Assembly (NCBI GenBank): GCA_020723305.1
Contig: DYJC01000001.1
Location: forward strand, 186,001-250,000
Direction of reading: 5' to 3'
Length of the DNA stretch: 64,000 nucleotides
Source: Desulfosudis oleivorans
GTDB lineage: Bacteria > Desulfobacterota > Desulfobacteria > Desulfobacterales > SURF-7
How positions within the stretch are numbered: the stretch's first letter is position 1; each line of letters opens with the position of its first letter. The position numbers were made by a program, and so were the translations under genes. The notes beneath the pieces were generated by a model. That model was not told where the DNA came from and did no database searches. It was given only the letters and a program-made list of their open reading frames with translations. Below are positions 57,566 to 64,000 of this stretch, piece by piece.

Positions 57566-57600
57566 AAAAAAAAAAGCGGGAGGCAAATGCCTCCCGCTTT
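57566..57600 (-). terminator. Rho-independent terminator of the PEP-CTERM gene
   Basis: Perfect 9-bp stem GCGGGAGGC / GCCTCCCGC (57576-57597) with a 4-base loop. On the minus strand it is followed by ten T residues (57566-57575). It lies 22 bases after the PEP-CTERM stop codon and also faces the MBL relic. Confidence 0.92.
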
Positions 57601-57619
57601 TCAAATGGATCAATCCCAA

Positions 57620-58291
57620 TTATTTCTTGTTGAATCTTTTTCGACTGGCCCCGCCCAGTCCTAATAAGCCAGCGCCCAACAGCATCAGCGTAGCAGGTTC
57701 CGGAACTGGAGCAATATCGTTGCCGATGACCGTCATGTCATTCCAATCACGATCTCCGCCGCCCTTCTGGTCGTCGAGGTAAATGCTGGCTGTATCAAAG
57801 CCATTCCAGCTCGTAGCGACATGCTCAATATTGGTGTCCAGTGGCGCGCCATTGGCATAACTGTTAAACTGTTTGTCGGTGTACCAAAGATAATCCAAAG
57901 TGGTATCCGTTCTTCCGCCTGTATAAACACCATAGTAGAAGCCGAAATACTTGTCAAAAAGCTTCCAGTCTTCCAGGTTGGATTTGGCCCACCATCCGCC
58001 GGCATCATGTTTAAAATAGACATTTGCTGTGGAAGTCGGCTCAGCTTTGGCTTCAAAAACCAACAGTTTTTCCACGATTGAGGTGGGAGCGGTGATATTA
58101 TCTACTGTAAATAATCCGAAATCAGACTCATACCCGGCGACTTCGACAGATAAAATAAAAAATGAGGATCCGTCTTCGTGAGTGGTAAAATCCGTGCAAG
58201 ACCAGTAGTCCTGTGTAAAAGACAGAGCAAATGCATTATTGGCCAAAAAGAACATCGCTAAAAAGGTGAATAATTTAATTCCGATTTTCAT
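57620..58291 (-). CDS. PEP-CTERM sorting-domain protein (DUF4114-like)
   Basis: 223 residues from the ATG at 58291 (AAGGAG 8 bases upstream; upstream in-frame start lacks one). A signal peptide (LFTFLAMFFLANNAFA) leads to a beta-rich body. The motif GGGDRDWNDMTV near the end matches DUF4114-type domains. The tail VPEPATLMLLGAGLLGLGG plus ASRKRFNKK is the PEP-CTERM signal: PEP motif, transmembrane helix, basic end. Such proteins are cleaved by an exosortase and go to the surface or exopolysaccharide. A sigma-54-like promoter lies upstream and a strong terminator follows, so it is monocistronic. Confidence 0.93.
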   Translation of the reverse strand: MKIGIKLFTFLAMFFLANNAFALSFTQDYWSCTDFTTHEDGSSFFILSVEVAGYESDFGLFTVDNITAPTSIVEKLLVFEAKAEPTSTANVYFKHDAGGWWAKSNLEDWKLFDKYFGFYYGVYTGGRTDTTLDYLWYTDKQFNSYANGAPLDTNIEHVATSWNGFDTASIYLDDQKGGGDRDWNDMTVIGNDIAPVPEPATLMLLGAGLLGLGGASRKRFNKK

Positions 58292-58917
58292 TGTTTCTCT
58301 CCTTATCAACTTCTGCTGCCTTGGATCTTCTTGCATCAGTTTTGTTGATCATTGTCGGTTTATATTTTTTGATTCGCTTACAAAAACGAATTTATTTGTT
58401 CGTTTGGCCGATCATAGAGCAATTGCAGTGCCAAAAAACTATATGGAATAAAAAATAAAGATAACTGACCTAAATAAAACATAAAAAGTGGATAAATGTG
58501 TTGTGTGGATCTTTTTCAGAAAGACAGCATATGAGTAAAAATGGGAATAAAAAATGGACAATCATCAGAATGATGACTTCTACTGGATTTAAAATTTTTT
58601 ATAATATAAATAATATGTTATGGCATATAAACTGTAAGCGGAAAAAGGTACGACAGCACGATCCAGTGTATTACATATATCCCCAGATGTAGGTATTTCA
58701 TTACATATACCTCTTTCAGTGAAAAAGACTGGAAAAAAGGAAAGCTTACAGACATTAATCAAATAAGGATATCATTCCAAGAATATATGATTTTCCCTTG
58801 ATATCAGGATGGATCTATTTTATGAGTGAAATATGGAAGGAGAACCTTTTACCGCAAAGATTGATGATCATCTCCGGTAAAAGATAAAGAGTAACACTGT
58901 AAAAAAAGGAAGCGCAT
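58292..58917. other. Divergent intergenic region (PEP-CTERM gene / SRPBCC gene)
   Basis: 626 AT-rich bases. They hold the leader and sigma-54-like promoter of the PEP-CTERM gene (to about 58433). The remaining 480 bases contain no credible gene, only an open frame at 58498-58692 without family features, and a GGAAGGAGAA stretch near 58835 that does not precede a good frame. Confidence 0.55.
58417..58433 (-). promoter_or_regulatory. Sigma-54 (RpoN) promoter for the PEP-CTERM gene
   Basis: On the minus strand TGGCACTGCAATTGCTC matches the -24/-12 consensus TGGCAC-N5-TTGC, with GG and GC separated by exactly 10 bases. It lies about 115 bases before the PEP-CTERM start codon and points at it. 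In several bacteria PEP-CTERM genes are driven by RpoN with the PrsK/PrsR two-component system. Confidence 0.8.
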
Positions 58918-59358
58918 ATGAGCAGGCACCACATTGAAATACGGCAAACATTTAATGCCCCTGTTGAAACCATTTTTAATCTTTTGACGGATCACGAATC
59001 CTTTGGAAAAGTTATTGCAACTGATATCAAACGTGTGATCGACAGCCAAGATGAAAATAAAAATGGCGTCGGTTCCGTCAGACGAATCCGGTCTTTTCCT
59101 GTTCCTGCTTTTGAAGAAACCGTCATCACATTCAAACCAAACCAGTTGATGGAATACATCGTCAGCAAAGGCAGCCCCATAAAAAACCATAAAGGCCGGA
59201 TGGAATTCTCAGAAGCAAAAGGCAAAACCAATCTTTATTACACGATTGAATATGAACCCAGGTTTGCCTTCAAGCTTCTTGGCCCTGTTTTGAAAAGAGC
59301 GATTGAAAAACCCATCCGAAGCAGTCTGGAAAGACTTGCCAAGCGCTATGCTCCCTGA
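58918..59358 (+). CDS. SRPBCC (START-like) family protein
   Basis: 146 residues. IEIRQTFNAPVETIFNLLTDHESFGKVIA is the usual opening of the polyketide cyclase/dehydrase-like SRPBCC superfamily, followed by a beta-sheet cavity region (GSVRRIRSFPVPAFEETVITFKPNQLMEYIVSKG) and a closing long helix. Such proteins bind a hydrophobic ligand; the ligand cannot be predicted. Cytoplasmic, no signal. AAAGGAAG lies upstream of the ATG. It converges with cobO. Confidence 0.85.
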   Translation: MSRHHIEIRQTFNAPVETIFNLLTDHESFGKVIATDIKRVIDSQDENKNGVGSVRRIRSFPVPAFEETVITFKPNQLMEYIVSKGSPIKNHKGRMEFSEAKGKTNLYYTIEYEPRFAFKLLGPVLKRAIEKPIRSSLERLAKRYAP

Positions 59359-59382
59359 ATACGAAACGATATCTTCACCGTG

Positions 59383-59904
59383 TTAAAACTCAATTCCCTT
59401 TTGAGCCTTTACTCCTGATGAAAACGGGTGTTTGATCTCCTGCATCAGGGTAACCATGTCAGCTGCATCCATCAGTGCTTGAGGGGCATCACGCCCTGTA
59501 ATGACAAGATGGAGATTCTCTCTCCTTTTTTGAATACATTCCATCACTTCATTTACATCGATAAATCCAAAGTTCATGATATAGGTAATTTCATCCAGGA
59601 TGACCATGAAGTATTTATCCGATGCCAAGGCTTCTCTGGCAAGCTCCCACCCCTGTCGAGCAATTTTTTTATCCTCTTCCAGATTTTCGGACAGGAATGT
59701 AAATCCCCTGCCCATGACATGAAAATCCAGAAGCCCCTGAAAACGGTCTTTTGAAAACAGTTCCCCGTATTTCCATGACCCCTTGATAAACTGGATGATA
59801 CAGACATTGAGCTGATGCCCCAGCGCTCTGAATGCCTGACCCAGCGCTGCAGTTGTCTTTCCTTTTCCATTGCCGGTATTGATGATGAGAAGTCCTTTTT
59901 TCAT
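59383..59904 (-). CDS. cobO: Cob(I)yrinic acid a,c-diamide adenosyltransferase (CobO/BtuR type)
   Basis: 173 residues from ATG 59904 (AGGAAT just upstream); an in-frame ATG at 59985 would add 27 residues without family similarity. Walker-type loop NTGNGKGKTTAALGQAFRALGH, then VCIIQFIKGSWKYGE, ILDEITYIMNFGFID and LVITGRDAPQALMDAADMVT, the CobO/CobA pattern. It transfers the adenosyl group of ATP to cobalt in making coenzyme B12. It lies 8-88 bases downstream of cusA on the same strand, depending on start. Confidence 0.93.
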   Translation of the reverse strand: MKKGLLIINTGNGKGKTTAALGQAFRALGHQLNVCIIQFIKGSWKYGELFSKDRFQGLLDFHVMGRGFTFLSENLEEDKKIARQGWELAREALASDKYFMVILDEITYIMNFGFIDVNEVMECIQKRRENLHLVITGRDAPQALMDAADMVTLMQEIKHPFSSGVKAQKGIEF

Positions 59905-59992
59905 AATTCCTGACTCTTCCCTGATTTGATGTTTTGTTACCGCTCCCTCGAATCCTGATTTAGAATTTGTTACTTGTTCTTCCATATGTCAT

Positions 59993-62900
59993 TCAGACAG
60001 GCGATACTACTGTTTTCTTTTTCCAGAGCTTGTAAATTGCCGGATAAACGATCAGCTCCAGCAAAAATGAAGTGACAAGTCCCCCGATCATTGGGGCTGC
60101 AATACGTTTCATAACATCCGTACCGGTAGCCGTCGACCACATGATCGGCAGAAGGCCCATAAATGCGGCAGCAACCGTCATCATCTTGGGGCGCACCCTT
60201 TTAACTGCGCCGTGAACAATCGCCTCATCCAGTTCGCCGATATTGTTCAGATTCCCCGACTTTTTTGCTGAATCATAGGAAAGATCAAGAAAAAGCAGCA
60301 TGAATACTCCTGTTTCAGCATCGAGCCCTAAAAGTGCGATCATTCCGACCCATGCAGCAATCGAAACATTGTAATCAAGAATATAGAAAAGCCAGATGGC
60401 ACCGATTGCGGAAAAAGGCACAGCCAGCATGACAACCATGGACTTGAAGGCGGAACGGGTGTTTATGTAAAGAAGAACAAATATCAGAACCAGCGTAATC
60501 GGAACGATCACCTGAAGGAGTTGACGAACGCGCAGCATATTTTCATACTGGCCGCTCCATTGCAATACATATCCGGTTGGAACGGTAAGTTTTTCTGCTA
60601 CTGCTTTTTTGGCTTCCGCAACATAGCTACCGATATCACGGTCTGCGATATCCACATAAACGTATCCTGTAATAAATCCGTTTTCATTACGCAGCATGGA
60701 AGGCCCGTTTACAATCCCGATATCGGCAAGATGTGCCAGCGGCACCATTGATCCAGTTGGAGTTGAAACCAGAATCCGGCCCAGCTTGTCCATATCATCC
60801 CGGAGTTCCCGCGGATATCGAAGGTTAACCGGATACCGTTCCCGCCCCTCGATTGTTGTGGTTATGTTTTCACCCCCGATTGCGCTCATGATAACCGACT
60901 GGAGTTTTTCAATCGTAAGCCCATAACGGGCAAGCTGATCCCTGCGGGGTTGAAAATCCACAAAAAATCCTCCTGCCACTCGTTCGGCATAAACACTTCT
61001 TGTACCCGAAACGTTACGGACAATACGCTCAAGGTCTGCGCCTATCTTTTCAATCTCTTTGAGATCAGACCCTGATATTTTTATACCCACGGGGGTTCGG
61101 ACTCCTGTGGAAAGCATATCGATACGCGCCTTGATCGGCATGGTCCAAGCGTTTGTCACCCCCGGAATACGCAAGGCAGAGTCCATCTCATGAATCAGAT
61201 CCTCCCATGACAGGGTATCCGGCCATGCCGGACGAAGCATTGCCTTTAAAAATCCCGGAGCCCATGAGGAGTACCATCTCTCCTTGGGTCTCCACTCGTT
61301 TTCAGGCTTCAGAATAACCGTCGTCTCCATCATGGAAAAGGGAGCCGGGTCGGTTGATGTTTCAGCACGCCCGGCTTTCCCAAACACTCTTTCTACTTCA
61401 GGGAATGATTTTAATACACGGTCCTGTGTGGTAAGCAGTTCCTGTGCTGCTGAAACTGAAATCCCGGGCAGGGTCGTCGGCATATACAGAATACTTCCTT
61501 CTTTTAAAGGCGGCATGAATTCTGATCCAAGCTTGAAATAAACCGGCACGCTTACAGCAACCAGTAAAACCGAAGATACGATGATCAGCACAGGATGCTT
61601 TAATGAAATTCTGCATATTGGTTCGTAGATTTTAAATATCACCTTGCTGACAGGATGCTGCTCTTCGGAATAATATGTACCGACCAGTGTTTTATTGGCA
61701 ATCCATGCAAACCATTTTGGCCGGAATACAAAAGGATCAATTCTAGTAAAGAGCATCCTCATTGCAGGATCAAGAGTTATGGCTAGAAGTGCGGCAATCC
61801 CCATTGCAAGAGTTTTTGAAAAAGCAAGAGGCTTAAAAAGTCTACCCTCCTGATCCACAAGGGAAAAAACAGGCAGAAAAGCAACTGCAATGACAAGCAG
61901 TGAAAAGAAAACCGAAGGGCCTACTTCCTTCAATGCTTCGAGCCGAACTTCATGAAAATCTTTTTTTCTGCCTTCTTCCTGCCAATGATAAATCCTGTTA
62001 TAGGCGTTCTCCACTTCGACAATCGCCCCGTCAACAAGAACACCGATTGATATCGCTATGCCGGCAAGGGACATGATGTTTACATTAATATTCAGAAAAT
62101 ACATCGGAATAAATGCGATCAGTACTGAAATCGGGATGGTGATAATAGGAACAATGGCCGAAGGAATGTGCCAGAGAAAAAAAAGAATAATCAGCGACAC
62201 GACAACCATTTCTTCTGTGAGCTTGTCCTTTAAGGTCTCTAGCGCTCTGTGTATCAGATCGGATCGGTCATATGTCACAATGATTTCAACTCCATTTGGA
62301 AGGGAAGGCTTAATATCCTCTATCTTCTGCTTGACCCTGTTAATGACATTCAGGGCGTTTTCCCCGTGCCTCATGACAACAATGCCGCCTACCGTATCGC
62401 CAAGACCGTCAAGATCTGAAACTCCTCTTCGTATTTCAGGCCCCAGCTCAACTCTTCCAACATCCGAAAGCAGAACCGGAACACCGCCGGCGCCGGTTTT
62501 CAATACGATCTTTTCAAAATCGGCCGTGGAACCGGCATATCCATGCCCACGCACCATATATTCAGCACCGCTCCACTCCAGAAGTCTCCCGCCGACTTCA
62601 TTATTTGATTCCCGGACTGCTTCCGCGACTTCATTTAGTGAAAGGCCGAAAGCAGCAAGACGGTTCGGATCTACCGTCACCTGGTACTGCTTCACAAAGC
62701 CCCCGATTGAGGCGACCTCGGCAACACCCTGAACCGACTGCATCGCATAACGCAGCGTCCAGTCCTGGAAAGAACGGAGTTTGTCAACGGAATGGGTTCC
62801 GGAACGGTCGACAAGGGCATACTGGAACACCCACCCGACTCCCGTGGCATCCGGCCCAAGCTCTGTCTGAACTCCCTGGGGAAGACGTGACTGAATTTTG

Positions 62901-63241
62901 GAAAGATATTCAAGAACTCTTGAACGCGCCCAGTATATATCCGTTCCGTCCTGGAATATCACGTAGACGTATGAAAATCCAAAATCGGAGAAACCCCGTA
63001 TGGCTTTCACCTTGGGAGCGCCAAGGAGAGCGGTTATGATGGGATAGGTCAACTGGTCTTCAATGATATCCGGAGACCGATCCCATTTTGAGTATATGAT
63101 GACCTGTGTATCGGAAAGATCCGGAAGCGCGTCAAGACGTATTATTTTCAAGGTATATACAGATGCCGCCATGAGCACCAGTATCCCCAAAATAACAAGA
63201 ATCCGGTTTTTTGCGGAAAATTCGATTATTTTATGTATCAT
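59993..63241 (-). CDS. cusA: Heavy-metal efflux RND transporter, CusA type
   Basis: 1,082 residues, the expected size for an HME-RND pump with twelve transmembrane helices. The N-terminus (SAKNRILVILGILVLMAASVYTLKIIRLDALPDLSDTQVIIYSKW) and GFSDFGFSYVYVIFQDGTDIYWARSRVLEYLS are CusA-like. Methionines fitting the Cu/Ag relay occur in FMPPLKEGSILYMP and AWTMPIKARIDML. Proton-relay acidic residues are expected in GIAISIGVLVDGAIVEVENAYNR. It exports Cu(I)/Ag(I) from the periplasm with CusB and an outer-membrane channel. The start overlaps the cusB stop (ATGA). Confidence 0.95.
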   Translation of the reverse strand: MIHKIIEFSAKNRILVILGILVLMAASVYTLKIIRLDALPDLSDTQVIIYSKWDRSPDIIEDQLTYPIITALLGAPKVKAIRGFSDFGFSYVYVIFQDGTDIYWARSRVLEYLSKIQSRLPQGVQTELGPDATGVGWVFQYALVDRSGTHSVDKLRSFQDWTLRYAMQSVQGVAEVASIGGFVKQYQVTVDPNRLAAFGLSLNEVAEAVRESNNEVGGRLLEWSGAEYMVRGHGYAGSTADFEKIVLKTGAGGVPVLLSDVGRVELGPEIRRGVSDLDGLGDTVGGIVVMRHGENALNVINRVKQKIEDIKPSLPNGVEIIVTYDRSDLIHRALETLKDKLTEEMVVVSLIILFFLWHIPSAIVPIITIPISVLIAFIPMYFLNINVNIMSLAGIAISIGVLVDGAIVEVENAYNRIYHWQEEGRKKDFHEVRLEALKEVGPSVFFSLLVIAVAFLPVFSLVDQEGRLFKPLAFSKTLAMGIAALLAITLDPAMRMLFTRIDPFVFRPKWFAWIANKTLVGTYYSEEQHPVSKVIFKIYEPICRISLKHPVLIIVSSVLLVAVSVPVYFKLGSEFMPPLKEGSILYMPTTLPGISVSAAQELLTTQDRVLKSFPEVERVFGKAGRAETSTDPAPFSMMETTVILKPENEWRPKERWYSSWAPGFLKAMLRPAWPDTLSWEDLIHEMDSALRIPGVTNAWTMPIKARIDMLSTGVRTPVGIKISGSDLKEIEKIGADLERIVRNVSGTRSVYAERVAGGFFVDFQPRRDQLARYGLTIEKLQSVIMSAIGGENITTTIEGRERYPVNLRYPRELRDDMDKLGRILVSTPTGSMVPLAHLADIGIVNGPSMLRNENGFITGYVYVDIADRDIGSYVAEAKKAVAEKLTVPTGYVLQWSGQYENMLRVRQLLQVIVPITLVLIFVLLYINTRSAFKSMVVMLAVPFSAIGAIWLFYILDYNVSIAAWVGMIALLGLDAETGVFMLLFLDLSYDSAKKSGNLNNIGELDEAIVHGAVKRVRPKMMTVAAAFMGLLPIMWSTATGTDVMKRIAAPMIGGLVTSFLLELIVYPAIYKLWKKKTVVSPV

Positions 63242-64000
63242 CTGTTTTCTCCGGTCCCCGCCGCCTGCTGGATCGCGGCTCGCAGGCGTGATTCGGAATC
63301 CAGAAGAAAATTGGCCCGGACAACAACCTTTTCATCTGCATTAACCCCGGATAAGATCTGGGTCAGACCTGCACTGCGATATCCGGTTTTTACTTCCCGG
63401 GGTTCGAAACGATCTTCACTGATTTTCACAAAAACAATCTGGCGAATACCCGTATTCATAATGGATGAATCAGGAACAACTACCGAATCCAAAGTCTCGA
63501 TCTTCATCGAAACATTCACATACATTTCCGGTTTTAAAGAAAAATCGTTATTTTGAAACTCGAATCTTGCTCTCAATGTTCGGCTCTGCGGATCAAGATA
63601 AGGATATATATAGGAGATCTGTCCGGCCTTTTGCGCTTTTGGATCATATGGAAATGTAAATACAGCCTTTTGTCCCAGCCGGATCAGGGGAGCTTCAAAC
63701 TCGTAAAAATCAGCCTCGATCCATATTCTTGAAAGATCTGTAATGGTAAAAAGCTCCATTCCCGGTTCCACCTGCTGGCCTTCATAAACCCCTTTTGCCG
63801 TTACAAAACCGGAAACAGGCGCAAGCAGGGTAACGGTGCGTTTCGGCATGTTGGTACGCTCGATTTCCTGGATCAGGCTTTCCGGAACATCAAAGAGTTC
63901 AAGCCTTCTTCTTGCGGCCTTTAGCAGATCTTCACCTCCCTTCCGGACTTCAGGAATGGACGAGTTTGCAAAACGCATGGCATTTTCCTTTGCGCGCAGA
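63238..64000 (-). CDS. cusB: Efflux RND periplasmic adaptor, CusB type (runs off window end)
   Basis: The frame is open to the window edge (at least 253 codons). It contains the alpha-hairpin end (LRAKENAMRFANSSIPEV ... AARRRLELFDVPESLI), the lipoyl/beta-barrel region (VTLLAPVSGFVTAKGVYEGQQVEPGMELFTITDLSRIWIEADFYEFEAPLIRLGQKAVFTFPYDP) and the membrane-proximal part (VVVPDSSIMNTGIRQIVFVKI), all CusB/CzcB-like. It bridges CusA and the outer-membrane channel. The N-terminus lies outside the window. It overlaps cusA by 4 bases in one operon. Confidence 0.93.
   Translation of the reverse strand, partial: LRAKENAMRFANSSIPEVRKGGEDLLKAARRRLELFDVPESLIQEIERTNMPKRTVTLLAPVSGFVTAKGVYEGQQVEPGMELFTITDLSRIWIEADFYEFEAPLIRLGQKAVFTFPYDPKAQKAGQISYIYPYLDPQSRTLRARFEFQNNDFSLKPEMYVNVSMKIETLDSVVVPDSSIMNTGIRQIVFVKISEDRFEPREVKTGYRSAGLTQILSGVNADEKVVVRANFLLDSESRLRAAIQQAAGTGENR

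Noticed and set aside
58498-58692. 64-codon open frame upstream of the SRPBCC gene
   Set aside because: No ribosome binding site or motif; composition is like the surrounding AT-rich intergenic DNA.

Overview
The window looks like chromosomal DNA of a Gram-negative, probably anaerobic member of the Desulfobacterota (Desulfobacterales-like). This is inferred from gene content: C5-pathway hemL, RpoH-type sigma factor, Sec/Lol/Lpt envelope genes, an oleBCD olefin cluster, phenylacetate-CoA ligase plus ACT protein, a PEP-CTERM protein with a sigma-54-like promoter, and several Y1 (IS200/RAYT-like) transposases. Base composition is moderate and fairly even. No rRNA, CRISPR array, prophage or replication origin was seen.

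Layout. 1-6.2 kb: a cut lipoprotein gene, a C/G-rich palindrome, a Sir2 relic, a Fic protein, hemL, a KptA-like protein, tRNA-Lys and tRNA-Asn, a small lipoprotein and a PagL-like deacylase. 6.2-15.4 kb: hisS-aspS, a DUF2520 protein, a beta-propeller surface protein and an M16C protease. 15.4-21.1 kb is accessory: a 1.35-kb gene-poor stretch with repeats, a VapBC-like pair whose toxin has a damaged active site, a RAYT transposase, a truncated Rhs tip with a nuclease-like C-terminus and a possible immunity protein, an internally deleted transposase, and tRNA-Arg. 21.3-35.5 kb: a long co-directional run (RpoH-like sigma factor, TPR/LysM lipoprotein, DUF4292 lipoprotein, ATP-grasp enzyme, dNTPase, UPF0280, mutS, amidase, enoyl-CoA hydratase, phenylacetate-CoA ligase, ACT protein, rpsT). 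35.5-47.9 kb: leuS-lptE (reverse), then rng, yajC-secD-secF, cpoB, dprA, topA. 48.0-52.4 kb: oleB, a coiled-coil membrane protein, oleC, oleD. 52.5-64 kb: a MopE-motif lipoprotein, a DmeF-like metal exporter, a PAS/HD-GYP phosphodiesterase, a metallo-beta-lactamase relic, a PEP-CTERM protein, an SRPBCC protein, cobO and a cusBA copper/silver efflux pair that runs off the end.

The most striking structure is a family of four 120-122 bp palindromic elements (25795, 33144, 51211, 55358) with 15-bp terminal inverted repeats and short target duplications. It is a MITE that has been mobile. Two copies landed in the last codons of genes (enoyl-CoA hydratase and dmeF) and now supply new C-termini beginning Glu-Pro-Ile-Ser. 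Removing the element and one target copy restores an immediate stop in both genes. A third copy lies between oleC and oleD, right against the oleD ribosome binding site. Several genes are decaying by internal deletion or 5' loss (Sir2, Y1 transposase, metallo-beta-lactamase, Rhs).
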